A DNA stretch of 64,000 nt from Mercurialis annua (GCF_937616625.2 NC_065576.1:23544628-23608627), one strand, 5' to 3'. Positions 23,001 through 36,807 are shown, counted from the first letter of the stretch. Notes: a model not told the origin generated them from the letters alone. Numbers and translations: made by a program.

Positions 23001-26000
23001 ACACGTTCACAAACGTTGCGAAACAAATTCAAACGTTTCAGAACAAATCCAAACGTCAAAAACGTTACGAAACAAATCCAACCGTTTCACCTTTTTAGTG
23101 ATTTAAGCCGAACGTTTACAAAGGTTACGAAACAAAACCAATCGTTTCACCTTTTTAGCGATTTAAGCCAAACGTTTACAAAACGTTACAAAACAAAACC
23201 TAACATTTCACCTTTTTAGCAATTTAAGGCAAACGTTTACAAATGTTACGAAACAAATCCAAATGTTAGCGATTTATGCCAAACGTTTAAAACTTTACGA
23301 AACAAATCCAAATATTTCACCTTTTTAGCGATTTATGCCAAAAGTTTACAAAGGTTAAGAAACAAATCCGAACGTGTCACCTTTTTAGCAATTTAAGCCA
23401 AATGTTTACAAACGTTTCGAAACAAATCCGAACGTTTCACTTTTTAGCGAATTAAGCCAAACGTTTACAAAAATTACGAAATAAAACCAAACGTTTAAAA
23501 CGTTACGAAACAAATTCAAACGTTTCACATTTTTAGCAATTTAAGCCAAACGTTTACAAACTTTACAAAACAAGACCAAGCGTTTCACCTTATTAGAAAT
23601 TTAAGCCAAACATTTACAAACATTACAAAACAAATCCAAGCGTTTCACCTTTTTAGCAATTTAAGCCAAATGTTTACAAATGATACGTAACAAATCCAAG
23701 CGTTTCACATTTTAAGCAATTTAAGCCAAACGTTTACAAACGTTACGAAACAAATCCAAGCGTTTCACCTTTTTAGAGATTTAAGCTAAACTTTTACGAA
23801 CGTTACGAAAAAAAATCCAAACGTTTCCCCTTTTTAGCAATTTAAGCCAAACGTTTACAAACATTCCCATACAAATCCAAACGTTGAACCTTTTTATCGA
23901 TTTAAGCCAAACTTTTACAAACGTTACGAAACAAATCCAAACGTTTCACCTATCTAGCGATTTAAGCCAATTGTTTACAAATGTTACGTAACAAATCCAA
24001 ACGTTTTGCCTTTTTAGCAATTTAAGCTAAATGTTTACAAACGTTACAAAACAAATCTAAACGTTTCACCTTTTTAGCGATTAAGCCAAACATTTACAAA
24101 CGTTACGAAACAAAACCAATCGTTTAAAACATTAAGAAGCAAATCCAAACGTCTCACCTTTTTAGCGATTTAAGCCAAACGTTTACAAATGTTACGAAAC
24201 AAAACCAAACGTTTAAAACGGTACGAAACAAATCCTTACGTTTCTTCCTTTTAGCGATTTAAGCCGAACGTTTATAAACTATACAAAACAAATTCAAAGG
24301 TTTAAAACGTTACGAAACAAATCCAAACGTTTCACCTTTTTAGCGATTTAAGCCAAATTTATACAAACGTTGCGAAAAAAATCCAAACGTTTCACCTTTT
24401 TAGCGATTGAAGCCAAACGTTTACAAATGTTCCAAAACAAATCCAAACGTTGAACCTTTTTAGCGATTTAAGCCAAACGTTTACAAACGTTACAAAACAA
24501 ATCCAAAATTTTCACCTTTCTAGCTATATAAGCCAATTGTTTACAAACGTTAAGTAACAAATCCAAATGTTTTGCCTTTTTAGCAATTTAAGCTAAATGT
24601 TAACAAAAGTTACAAAACAAATCCAAACGTTTCACCTTTTTAGCGATTAAGCCAAACGTTTACAAACGTTACGAAACAAAAGCAAACGTTTAATACGTGA
24701 CGAAACAAATCCCAACGTTTCATATTTTTAGATATTTAAGCCAAACCCTTACAAATGTTACGAAACAAAACCAATCGTTTCACCTTTTTAGCAATTTAAG
24801 CCAAACATTTACAAACGTTACAAAACAAATCCAAACGTTTCCCCTTTTTAACGATTTATGCCAAACGTTTACAAACGTGACGAAACAAAACAAACAATTC
24901 ACATTTTTAGCAAATCCAAAACCTTTTTTAAGTTTTATGGCGAACATTTACAAAACTTTACGAAACAAAACCTAACATTTCACTTTTTTAGCAATTTAAG
25001 CCACACGTTTACAAACGCTAGGAAATAAATCCAAATATTCCCTCATTTTAGTGATTTGAGCCAAACGTTTAAAACGTTACAAAACAAATCCAAATATATC
25101 AACTTTTTAGCGATTTATGCCAAACGTTTAGAAAGGTTAAGAAACAAATCCAAACGAGTCACTTATTCAGCAATTTAAGCCAAACGTTTACAAACGCTAC
25201 AAAACAAATCGAAACGTTTTTTAGTGATTTAAGCAAAACTTTTACAAACGTTGCGAAACAAATCCAAGCGTTTCACCTTTTTAGTGATTTAAGCCAAACG
25301 TTTACAAACGTTACGAAACAAAACCAAATGTTTCACCTTTTTAGAAATTTAAGCCAAACGTTTACAAACGTTGCGAAACAAATCCAAACGTTTCCCCTTT
25401 TTAGCAATTTAAGCCAAACTTTTACAAACGTTGCGAAACAAAACCAAACGTTTCACCTTTTTAGCGATTTAAGCCTAACGTTTACAAACGTTCCAAAACG
25501 AATCCAAATGTTGAACTCTTTAGCGATTTAAGCCAAACGTTTTCAAACGTTAAGAAACAAATTCAAACGTTACACCTTTTTAGCGATATAAGCCAAACGT
25601 TTACAAACATTACAAAACAAATCCAAACCTTTCCCCTTTTTAGCTATTTAAGCCAAACGTTTACAAACGTTACAAAACAAATCAAATGTTTCACCTTTTT
25701 AGCGATTTAAGCCAAACGTTTACAAACGTTCCAAAACAAATCCAAACGTTGAAGCTTTTTAGCAATTTAAGCCGAACGTTAACAAATGTTACGAAACAAA
25801 TACAAATGCTTCACCTTTTTAACGATTTAAGCCAAACATTTAAAAAGGTTATGAAACCAATCCAAATGTTTCACGTTTTTCGCAATTTAAGTCAAACGTT
25901 TACAAACGTTACGAAACAAACCCAAATGTTTCACCTTTTTAGCAATTTGAGACAAACGTTTACAAACGTTACGAAACAAATCAAAGCATTTCACCTTTTT

Positions 26001-26479
26001 AGAAATTTAAGCCAAACGTTTACAAACGTTACGAAACAAATCCAAACGTTTCACCTTTTTAGTGATTTAAGCCAAACTTTTACAAACGTTGCGAAACAAA
26101 TCCAAGCGTTTCACCTTTTTAGTAATTTAAGCCAAACGTTTACAAATGTTACGAAACAAAACCAAACGTTTCACCTTTTTAGCAATTTTAGCCAAACGTT
26201 TACAAACGTTACGAAACAAATCCAAACATTTCCCCTTTATAGCGATTTAAGCCAAACTTTTACAAACGTTGCGAAACAAATGCAAACATTTCACCTTTTT
26301 AGCGATTTCCGCCTAACGTTTACAAACGTTCAAAAACGAATCCAAATGTTGAACTTTTTAGCGATTTAAGCCAAACGTTTACATACATGACGAAACAAAT
26401 TCAAACGTTACACCTTTTAGCGATATAAGCCAAACGTTTACATACGTTACAAAAAAAATCCAAACGTTTCTCCTTTTTA

Positions 26480-28078
26480 GCGATTTAAGCCAAACATTTA
26501 CAAACATTACGAAACAAATCCAAACGTTTCACCTTTTTTAGCCATTTAATCCAAACGTTTACAAACATTATGAAACAAAACCAAATGTTTCACCTTTTTA
26601 GCGATTTAAGCCAAACGTATATAAACGTTACGAAACAAAACCAAACGTTTACAAACATTACGAAACAAATCCAAACGTTTCACCTTTTTAGCCATTTAAC
26701 CCAAACGTTTACAAACGTTATGAAACAAAACCAAATGTTCCACCTTTTTAGCGAATTATGCCAAACGTTTACAAACGTTATGAAATAAAACCAAACATTT
26801 AAAACGTTATGAAACAAATCCAAATGTTTCCAACCATTACAAAACAACACAAAGCGTTTTCCCATTTTAGCAATTTAAGCCAAACGTTTATAAACGTTAT
26901 GAAACAAAACCAAACATTTGTAAACATTACGAAATAAATCCAAACATTTCACATTTTTAGTGATTTAAGCCAAAAGTTTACAAACGTTATGAAACAAATC
27001 CAAACGTTTCACCTTGTTAGTGATTGAAGCCACATGTTTACAAACGTGACGAAACAAATCCAAACATTTCAGAACAAATCCAAATGTTTAAAATGTTACG
27101 AATAAAATCCAACCGTTAAACCTTTTTAGCGATTTAAGCCGAACGTTATGAAACAAATCTAAACGTTTCACCTTTTTAGTGATTGAAGCCACATGTTTAC
27201 AAACGTTACGAAACAAATCCAACCGTTACACCTTTTTAGCGATTTAAGCCGAACGTTTACAAAGGTTACGAAACAAAACAAATCGTTTCACCTTTTTAGC
27301 GATTTAAGCCAAATGTTTACAAAAATTACGAAACAAATCCAAACGTTTCAGCTTTTTAGCAATTTAAGCCAAACGTGTACAAACGTTACGAAACAAATCC
27401 AAGCGTTTCAACTTTTTACCAATTTAAGCCAAACGTTTACAAACTTTACGAAACAAATCTAAGTGTTTCACCTTTTCAGCAATTTCAGCCAACCGTTTAC
27501 AAACTTACGAAATAAATCCAAGTTTTTCCCTTTTTTACTAATTTAAGCCAAACATTTACAAAGGTTACGAAACAAATCCAAGGATTTCACCTTTTCAGCG
27601 ATTTAAGCCAACTGTTTACAAAGGATACCAAACAAATCCGAAGGTTTCACCTTTTTAGCGATTTAAGCTAAACATTTACAAAGGTTAAGAAACAAATCCG
27701 AACGTGTCACCTTTTTAGCAATATAAGCTAAACGTTTACAAACGTTACGAAACAAATCCCAACGTTTCACCTTTTTAGCAATTTAAGCCAAACGTTTACA
27801 AACGTTATGAAACAAATCCAAACGTTTCACCTTTTTAGCGATTTATGCCAAACGTTTACAAAGGTTACGAAACAAATCCAAACGTGTCAACATTTTTAGC
27901 AATTTAAGCCAAAGGTTTACAAACGTTACGAAATAAAACCAAACGTTTCACCTTTTTAGCAATTTTAGCCAAACGTTTACAAATGTTACGAAACAAATCC
28001 AAACGTTTCCCCTTTTTAGCGATTTAAGCCAAACTTTTACAAACGTTGCGAAAAAATGCAAACATTTCACCTTTTTAG
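26480..28078 (+). repeat. About 1.6-kb satellite segment, copy A
   Basis: Marker monomers GCCATTTAATCC (26541), the CAACACAAAGCG landmark (26845), GATTGAAGCCACATG (27010 and 27181) and GAACGTGTCACC (27700) recur 1598-1610 bases later in the same order. The copies are visibly more diverged than the 4.70-kb pair. Edges are approximate. Confidence 0.75.
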
Positions 28079-29560
28079 TGATTTAAGCCTAACGTTTACA
28101 AACATTACGAAATAAATCCAAACGTTTCATCTTTTTTAGCCATTTAATCCAAAAGTTTACAAACATTATGAAACAAAACCAAATGTTTCACCTTTTTAGC
28201 GATTTAAGCCAAACGTATAAAAACATTACGATACAAAACACAACGTTTAAACATTACGAAACAAATCCAAACGTTTCACCTTTTTAGCCATTTAACCTAA
28301 ACGTTTACAAACGTTATGAAACAAAACCAAATGTTCCACCTTTTTAGCGAATTAAGCCAAACGTTTACAAACGTTATGAAACAAAACCAAACATTTAATA
28401 CGTTATGAAACAAATCCAAATGTTTACAACCATTAACAAAACAACACCAAGCGTTTTCCCATTTTAGCAATTTAAGCCAAACGTTTATAAACGTTACGAA
28501 ACAAAACCAAACGTTTGTAAAAGTTACGACATAAATCCGAACGTTTCACATTTTTAGTGATTTAAGCCAAAAGTTTACAAATGTTATGAAACAAATCCAA
28601 ACGTTTCACCTTTTTAGTGATTGAACCCACATGTTTACAAACGTTATGAAACAAATTCAAACGTTTCAGAACAAATCCAAATGTTTAAAACATTACGAAA
28701 CAAATCCAACCGTTACACCTTTTTAGCGATTTAAGCCGAACATTATGAAACAAATCCAAACGTTTCACCTTTTTAGTGATTGAAGCCACATGTTTACAAA
28801 CGTTACAAAACAAATCCAAACGTTTCAGAACAAATCCAAATGTTTAAAACGTTACGAAACAAATCCAACTGTTACACCTTTTTAGCGATTTAAGCCGAAC
28901 GTTTACAAAGTTGACGAAACAAAACTAATCGTTTCACTTTTTTAGCGATTTAAGCCAAACGTTTACAAACGTTACGAAACAAATACAAACGTTTCTGCTT
29001 TTTAGCGACTTAAGCCAAACGTGTACAAACATTACGAAAAAAATCCAAGCGTTTTAACTTTTACCAATTTAAGCCAAATGTTACAAACTTTACGAAACAA
29101 ATACAAGTGTTTCACCTTTTCAGCAATTTCAGCCAAACGTTTACAAACTTACGAAACAAATCCAAGCGTTTCCCCTTTTTACTAATTTAAGCCAAACGTT
29201 CACAAAGGTTACGAAACAAATCCAAGGGTTTCACCTTTTCAGCGATTTAAGCCAACTAACCTTTTTAGCGATTTAAGCCAAACGTTTACAAAGGTTAAGA
29301 AACAAATCCGAACGTGTCACCTTTTTAGCAATTTAAGCTAAACGTTTACAAACGTTACGAAAGAAATCCCAACGTTTCACCTTTTTAGTGATTTAAGCCA
29401 AACGTTTACAAACGTTACAAAACAAATCCAATCGTTTCACCTTTTTAGAGATTTAAGCCAAACGTTTACAAAGGTTACGAAACAAATCCAAACGTGTCAC
29501 CTTTTTAGCAATTTAAGCCAAAGGTTTACAAACGTTTCGAAACATATCCAAATGTTTCAC
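28079..29560 (+). repeat. About 1.6-kb satellite segment, copy B
   Basis: Partner of 26480-28078, with the same marker order (GCCATTTAATCC at 28139, the ACAACACCAAGCG landmark near 28440, GAACGTGTCACC at 29316 and 29490). The right edge is uncertain because monomers beyond 29560 lose the shared markers. Confidence 0.72.
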
Positions 29561-31257
29561 CTTTTTAGCGATTTAAGCTAAACGTTTACAAAAATTAAGA
29601 AACAAAACCAAGCGTTTAAAACATTACAAAACAAATCCAAACGTTTGACATTTTTAGCGATTTAAGCCAAACGTTTACAAACGTTACGGAAAAAATCCAA
29701 ACGTTTTACCTTTTTAGCGATTTAAGCCAAACGTTTACAAACGTTATGAAAAAAATCAAACCGTTTCCCCTTTTTTGCGATTTAAGCCAAATGTTTACAA
29801 AGGTTAGGAAAAAAATCCAAATGTTTCACGTTTTTAGCAATTTAGGCCAAACGTTTATAAACGTTACGAAACAAATCCAAGCGTTTCCACCTTTTTAGCA
29901 ATTTAAGCGAAACGTTTACAAACATTATAAAACAAATCCAAACGCTTCACCTTTGTAGCGATTTAAACCAAACATTTACAAACGATACGAAACCAATCCA
30001 AACGTTTAAGCGTTTTAGCGATTTAAGCCAAACGTTTATAAACGCTACGAAACAAATCCAAACGTTTCACCTTTTTACCAATTTAAGCCAAAGGTTTTCA
30101 AACGTTACGAAACAAATCCAAACCTTTCTCCTTTTTAGCAATTTAAGTCAAACATATACAAACGTTACGAGATAAATCATAGTGTTTCATCTTTTTATCA
30201 ATTTGAGCCAAGCGTTTACAAACGTTACGAAATAAATATAAACATTTTTCCTTTTTAGCGATTTAAGATAATCATTTACAATCATTATGAAACAAATCCA
30301 AACGTTTCACCTTTTTAGCGTTTTAAGCCAAACGTTTACGAACGTTACGAAGCAAATCCAAACGTTTCATCTTTTTAACGATTTAAGCCAAACGTTTACA
30401 AATGTTACGAAACAAATCCAAACGTTTTACCTTTTTAGAGATTTATGCCAAACATTTAAAAACGTTACGAAACAAAACCAAACGTTAAAAACGTTACGAA
30501 ATAAATCCAAACGTTTCACATTTTTTAGCAATTTAAGCCAAACGTTTATAAACGTTACGAAACAAATCCAAACGTTTCACCTTTTTAGCAATTTAAGCGA
30601 AACGTTTACAAAGGTTACGAAACAAATGCGAAAGTTTCACCTTTTTAGAAATTTAAGCGAAACGTTTACAAACGTTATGAAACAAATCCCAGCGTTTCAC
30701 CTTTTTAGTAATTTAAGCCAAACGTTTACAAAATTTACGAAACAAATCCAAGTGTTTCACCTTTTTAGCAATTTAAGCCAAACGTTTACAAACGTTACGA
30801 AACAAATCCAAACATTTCACCTTTTTAGCGACTTAAGCCAAACGTTTACAAAAGTATGAAACAAATCCAAACATTTAATCTTTTTAGCGATTTAAGCCAA
30901 ACATTTACAAAGGTTACGAAACAAATCCAAATTTTTCATCTCTGTAGAACTTTAAGCCAAACGTTTACAAACGTTATGAATTAAATCCAAGCGTTTTCCC
31001 GTTTTTAGCAATTTAAGCCAAACGATTACAAACGTTACGAAACAAATCGGAGTGTTTCACCTTTTTGGTAAATTAAGCCAAACGTTTACAAACGTTACGA
31101 ATCAAATACAAATATTTCACCTTTTTGGCGATTTAAGCGAAACGTTTACAAACGTTACAAAACAAATCCAAACGTTTCACCTTTTTAGCGACTTAAGCCA
31201 AATGTTTACACACGTTACGAAACAAATCCAAATGTTTCACCTTTTTAGCGATTTAAG

Positions 31258-32361
31258 CCAAACGTTTACAAACATTACGAAACAAATCCAAACGTTTCAC
31301 CTTTTTAGCTATATAAGCCAAACGTTTACGTACATTATAAAACAAATCCAAACGTTTCACCTTTTTAGAGAATTAAGCCAAAAGTTTACAAATGTTACGA
31401 AACAAAACAAAACGTTTAAACCATTATGAAACAAATCCAAACGTTTCATATTATTAGCAATTTAAGCCAAATGATTACAAATGTTACGAAACAAAAACCA
31501 AACGTTTACAACGTTACGAAATAAACGTTGCGAAACAAATCCAAACGTTTACAAACGTTACGAAACAAAACCAAATGTTTCAACTTTTTAGCAATTTAAG
31601 CCAAATGTTTATAAAGGTTATGAAACAAATCCAAATGTTTTACCTTTTTAGCGATTTAAGCCGAACGTTTACAAAGGTTACGAAACAAATCCAAATGTTT
31701 CACCTTTTTAGCGATATAAGCCGAACGTTAACAAACGTTACGAAACAAATCCAAGCGTTTTACCTTTTTAGCAATTTAAGCCAAACGTTAACAAACTTTA
31801 CGAAACAAATCCAAGTGTTTCACCTTTTTAGCAATTTAAGCCAAACGTTTACAAACTTTACGAAACAAATCCAAGAGTTTCACCTTTTTAGCAATTTAAG
31901 CCAAATGTTTACAAACGTTACGAAACAAATCCAAGTGTTTCACATTTTTAGCAATTTAAGCTAAACGTTTAATAACGTTATGAAACAAATCCAAATGTTT
32001 CACCTTTTTAGCGATTTAAGCCAAACGTTGACAAACGTTACAAAACAAATCCTAGCGTTTCACCTTTTTAGCAATTTAAGCCAAACGTTTACAAAAATGT
32101 CGAAGCAAAACCAAACGTTTCACCTTTTTAGCGATTTAAGCCAAATATTTACAAACGTTACGAAACAAAACCAATAGTTTAAAACATTACTAAACAAACG
32201 CTACGAAACAAATCGAAACGTTAAATGTTACGAAACAAATCGAAACGTTTACAAATGTTACGAAACAAAACCAAACGTTTCACCTTTTTAGCGATTTAAG
32301 CCAAACGTTTACAAAACGTTACGAAACAAAACCTTACGTTTAACCTTTTTAGCGAATTAAG
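31258..32361 (+). repeat. 1104-bp satellite segment duplicated in tandem, copy A
   Basis: It starts at a monomer marked TTAGCTATATAAGCC followed by ACATTATAAAAC, and contains the distinctive run AAATAAACGTTGCGAAAC near 31520. The next copy lies exactly 1104 bases on over most of its length. A few substitutions are visible (CAAGTG/CAAGCG, GCGATATAAGCC/GCGATTTAAGCC). Confidence 0.9.
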
Positions 32362-33470
32362 CCAAACGTTTACAAACATTACGAAACAAATCCAAACGTT
32401 TCACCTTTTTAGCTATATAAGCCAAACGTTTACATACATTATAAAACAAATCCAAACGTTTCACCTTTTTAGAGAATTAAGCCAAAAGTTTACAAACGTT
32501 ACGAAACAAAACCAAACGTTTAAACCATTATGAAACAAATCCAAACGTTTCATATTATTAGCAATTTAAGCCAAATGATTACAAATGTTACGAAATAAAA
32601 ACCAAACTTTTACAACGTTACGAAATAAACGTTACGAAACAAATCCAAACGTTTACAAACGTTACGAAACAAAACCAAATGTTTCAACTTTTTAGCAATT
32701 TAAGCCAAATGTTTATAAAGGTTATGAAACAAATCCAAATGTTTTACCTTTTTAGCGATTTAAGCCGAACGTTTACAAAGGTTACGAAACAATTCCAAAT
32801 GTTTCACCTTTTTAGCGATTTAAGCCGAACGTTAACAAACGTTACGAAACAAATCCAAGCGTTTTACCTTTTTAGCAATTTAAGCCAAACGTTAACAAAC
32901 TTTACGAAACAAATCCAAGTGTTTCACCTTTTTAGCAATTTAAGCCAAACGTTTACAAACTTTACGAAACAAATCCAAGAGTTTCACCTTTTTAGCAATT
33001 TAAGCCAAATGTTTACAAACGTTACGAAACAAATCCAAGCGTTTCACATTTTTAGCAATTTAAGCTAAACGTTTACCAACGTTATGAAACAAATCCAAAT
33101 GTTTCACCTTTTTAGCGATTTAAGCCAAACGTTGACAAACGTTACAAAACAAATCCTAGCGTTTCACCTTTTTAGCAATTTAAGCCAAACGTTTACAACA
33201 ATGTCGAAGCAAAACCAAACGTTTCACCTTTTTAGCGATTTAAGCCAAACATTTACAAACGTTACGAAACAAAACCAATAGTTTAAAACATTACTAAACA
33301 AACGTTACGAAACAAATCGAAACGTTTACAAAAGTTACGAAACAAATCGAAACGTTTACAAATGTTACGAAACAAAACCAAACGTTTCACCTTTTTAGCG
33401 ATTTAAGCCAAACGTTTACAAAACGTTACGAAACAAAACCTTACGTTTAACCTTTTTAGCGATTTAAGCC
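32362..33470 (+). repeat. 1104-bp satellite segment duplicated in tandem, copy B
   Basis: Direct repeat of 31258-32361, ending near 33470 after the shared ACCTTACGTTTAACC marker. Differences from copy A are scattered single bases plus a short indel around 32220 / 33325 in a run of half units. Confidence 0.9.
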
Positions 33471-34074
33471 AAACGTTTACAAATGTTATGAAAAAAACCA
33501 AACATTTAAAACGTTACGAATCAAACGTTCAAAACAAATCCAAACGTTTACAAACGATACGAAACAATGCGAAACGTCTCACCTTTTTATTGATTTAAGC
33601 CAAACGTTTGCAAACGTTACGAAACAAAACCAAACGTTTCTCCTTTTTAGCGATTTAAGCCATACGTTTACAAGCGTTACAAAACAAATCCAAACGTTTC
33701 ACCTTTTTATCGATATAAGCCAAACGTTTACTAACGTTACGAAAAAAATCTAAACGTTTCACCTTTTTGGCAATTTAAGCCATACGTTTACAAACATTAC
33801 GAAACAAATCCAAATGTTTCACCTTTTTAGCGATTAAAGCCAAACATTTACAAACGTTACCAAATAAATCCAAATGTTTCACCTTTTTAGCGATTTAAGC
33901 CAAACGTTTACAAACATTACGAAACAAATCCAAACGTTTCACCTTTTTAGCGATTTAAGCCAAACGTTTACAAATGTTACGAAACAAAACCAAATATTTA
34001 AACCTTTACGAAACAAATCCAAACGTTTCACATTTTTAGCGATTTAAGCCAAACGTTTTGAAACAAAACCAAGC

Positions 34075-34079
34075 GTTTA
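34075..34079 (+). repeat. Target site duplication GTTTA, left copy
   Basis: GTTTA directly precedes the solo LTR and is repeated exactly at 36951-36955. It lies inside a satellite monomer (AAGCGTTTA), so the LTR inserted into the existing array. Confidence 0.93.
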
Positions 34080-34680
34080 TGTCACGACCCATTTTCATGA
34101 ATCGTGACTGTCGCTAGGGTACGGGTAATGTAGTACCAAAACCCGTAGCTAGCCTTTCGGTTAACATACAATTATAATAAACCTGCAAGAAAACCAATGC
34201 TCGGGGACAACCGAGACTTAAGCCTAATTTTAGCAGTTATAATAGTCAAAATTTAATATTATAAATACTCGTTCAACTACGAGTTTCCAATGTGGCATAA
34301 AAAGTAACAGAGTAAACAGTATAAACTTGCCAAAGCAATATATCCAGTCGGACCAATCCGACAAACAACTATAATAAAAATAAAGACGTCTAGTCAACTA
34401 CTGCGGTCTAAGAATAAAACAGTTTGATAGTTCTACTAAAATAAATGGGACCTCCGAGGAAAAGTAAATACGGAGATCACCAGACTCTCTCAGATCATAA
34501 CCCTGGGACAAATTGGGAAAATAACGGGGTCAGATATACTGAGATGAGTTTATACCACTATTTACATTTATCAAGTGGAAAACCTTTAAAACCGTTTAAA
34601 CATTTAATAACAATATTACGAATAATAGATGGAACTCTAATCCACATTTCTAAATAAATAACATAATCCAATAGGCCTTG

Positions 34681-34806
34681 TCCCGAGAGCTGAGTTACAC
34701 CGAGTTACCACTGACCGCACATTTACCATATCCAGATTCCCGAGAGATGTGCTACACCGAGTTACTCTATTTGGTCCCGAGAGCTATGCTCACACCGAGT
34801 TACCAC
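34681..34806. repeat. Three CCCGAGAG...ACCGAGTTAC units in solo LTR
   Basis: Three imperfect units start at 34681, 34738 and 34775, each TCCCGAGAG followed by a short variable part and ACACCGAGTTAC. In element sense they lie near the 3' (U5) side of the LTR. Function unknown. Confidence 0.8.
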
Positions 34807-36653
34807 ATTTCCATAAATACTTTAACCAGATCATTACCGGTGCGCACGTAGTCCTAATGATGCCCATTAGGTAGCATGTTCCAACTAAGAGCCATAATAT
34901 AAAAACAGTTCGAAATATACGTACAATATATATATTTAATATTAAAATAACAATTTACTTAATAAAGCGGTAAATAGTAAGTACAAACTCACTGCTTGCT
35001 AATCCACGTGATAACCGGCAAGCAACTAATCCTGGTTCGCTTCTGAAGCACGAACAGTAGACGGGTCTAGACAAATAAAATAATTATTAAAAACAGACCC
35101 TAACTCTAAAGAATACTAGACACCAAATAGGACTAGCACACGTAACACGTCGGAATAAAACAATCCAGAACAACAAAAAAATACCGAATAGGTAATAACG
35201 CACAATTAATACAAGTCTATTGAGTTCTCGCTTTAAAATCCAATTTACAAATATTATTTAAAATCTTTAAATAAAAATTAATTTCCAAATAGTGGGTTAG
35301 CCGAGTTACCAATAACTACCAAGCTAACCTCACTTTTCGGGTGAACCAAGTCTAACCCGACTCAAAACGTTTATCAAATATAAACCCGAGTTTATATTTA
35401 TAAAATAATTCGATAAAATAATAATCCATTTTAAAAGTAGAACTCAATAACTTCAATTTCAAATAACCCAAGTTACAACCAAAACTTAACCATTTTAAGT
35501 TAATAAACGTTTAGGGACTAAACTGTACTTTAGCCAATTAGGGATTAAACTGTACATTAACCAATAAGATATTCGAAATCAAATTAATTACTTTTATTTA
35601 TAATTGAAACAAAGTACAAGGTTACTAACCAAAAACTTACTTAAATAAGTTATTAGAACGTTCAAGGGCTAAATTGTAATTTAGCCATTTTTGATATTCG
35701 AAAACAAATATAATTACCCGAGTAATTATATTAACTTAAGTTGTAGAACACTTATCGTAACAAATCACCAATTTATAAATCAATCGAGATCCGAAAGTTA
35801 TTATTAAAACAAAATCAATTATAAACAACCTTAAGTATTAATTTGTTTAAAGTAAAACAATATGGTGATTGTAATGGCAACTTAGCCATCTTCTTCCTTA
35901 AATATCAAGCAAAACCCGCCAGCCATATGAACATCAATTTGCAGAATCATCAAACAAATTTCAAAATTCAAAACTTAACAACCTAGCAATCTGTAACATA
36001 CACCCTCAACCAAAACCAACATCAAACTTCAATCTAAAGTCCGTAAACATGAAATCAAGACAAGAACGAAACAATGATAATCACGGTAACCATTTGTTCT
36101 AAGAATGACGAAGTACAATCATAAGAACGAGCTAAGGATTCCTAACCGAGCTTAATCAAATAACAACCCAACATACAAGAGTGATTTATAATCTCTAATA
36201 TAGCAAAATTATAGCCAAATAAGGTAAAGGAATTCGGTAGTAATGAATTCACAAGAACACATGTTATGCAAGCTTAAGTCGGAAACCGTACGGCGATTAA
36301 AACGATGTCGATTACGTACCATTTTGCAAAAACGAGATAGGGAAACATAGATATGTGAGTCTAGAATCTCTGAGATCAAACTGTTTTGATTTCGATCTAC
36401 AAACGAGAGAGAACGATCAAAAATACGGAATTGCCGTTTAAAGCTAAAACTGAAAATCCTTAGCCAACCTACCGATGATTTTGTGGAAACTTTGAGGGCG
36501 ATAACGATCAACGATTTCTCAGCGAAAACGGAAGGGAATGATGGCTATGGATTTCTTGAAGAGTGGGGAAAGAATTAGGGTTTAAAGAATACGTGAATAT
36601 AGGAAGGAATTAGGAGATACGAAGGTCCAAAATACCCTTCTCGTAAGGGTTTT

Positions 36654-36807
36654 GCTGGTCTCGAACGAGACCAGCAGAATTTGTTGAGTTCTCGTTCGAG
36701 AATTGGAATTCTCGAACGAGACTCAGCTCAAAATGCTGGTGTCTCGTTCGAGAATTCTAATTCTCGAACGAGACTTAGTTAAAATGGGTCAGGTCTCTTT
36801 CGAGACC
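36654..36807. repeat. Cluster of four dyads in solo LTR
   Basis: Four successive inverted repeats occur. 36654-36675 has 10-bp arms GCTGGTCTCG around AA. 36691-36720 has 14-bp arms CTCGTTCGAGAATT around GG. 36741-36774 has 16-bp arms GTCTCGTTCGAGAATT around CT. 36792-36807 has 6-bp arms GGTCTC around TTTC. In LTR sense they lie 140-300 bases from the start, probably upstream of the promoter; a TATA-like CTATATTC lies near 36595. They could bind dimeric factors or form hairpins (inference). Confidence 0.9.

Larger units (their letters stand above)
5169..34079 (+). repeat. 60-bp satellite array, block 1 (28.9 kb)
   Basis: Head-to-tail monomers of 60 bp continue without a gene for 28.9 kb. A perfect consensus monomer can be read at 47419-47478. 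Key motifs in order are ACGTTTCACC, TTTTTAGCGA, TTTAAGCCAA, ACGTTTACAA, ACGTTACGAA and ACAAATCCAA. Orientation never changes. Most variation is C/T or G/A at the five CpG sites, and half units of 29-30 bp are interspersed. Higher-order duplications inside it are listed separately. I know of no described satellite that it matches. It is not assignable to centromere or knob from sequence alone. Confidence 0.98.

Noticed and set aside
5610..33281. Dozens of plus-strand open frames with a 20-residue repeat (consensus TFHLFSDLSQTFTNVTKQIQ), up to 238 codons
   Set aside because: They follow from a 60-bp stop-free period and CpG decay that creates ATG but not stops. They start and end at random points, are cut by half units, and have no promoter or family match.
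5169..34079. CRISPR array
   Set aside because: There are no unique spacers between short repeats, the whole 60-bp unit repeats, and the context is a plant genome with LTR elements.
34445..36511. Open frames 34445-34657 (plus) and 36209-36511 (minus)
   Set aside because: They lie wholly inside the solo LTR and have no recognisable domain. LTRs of this size contain chance frames.
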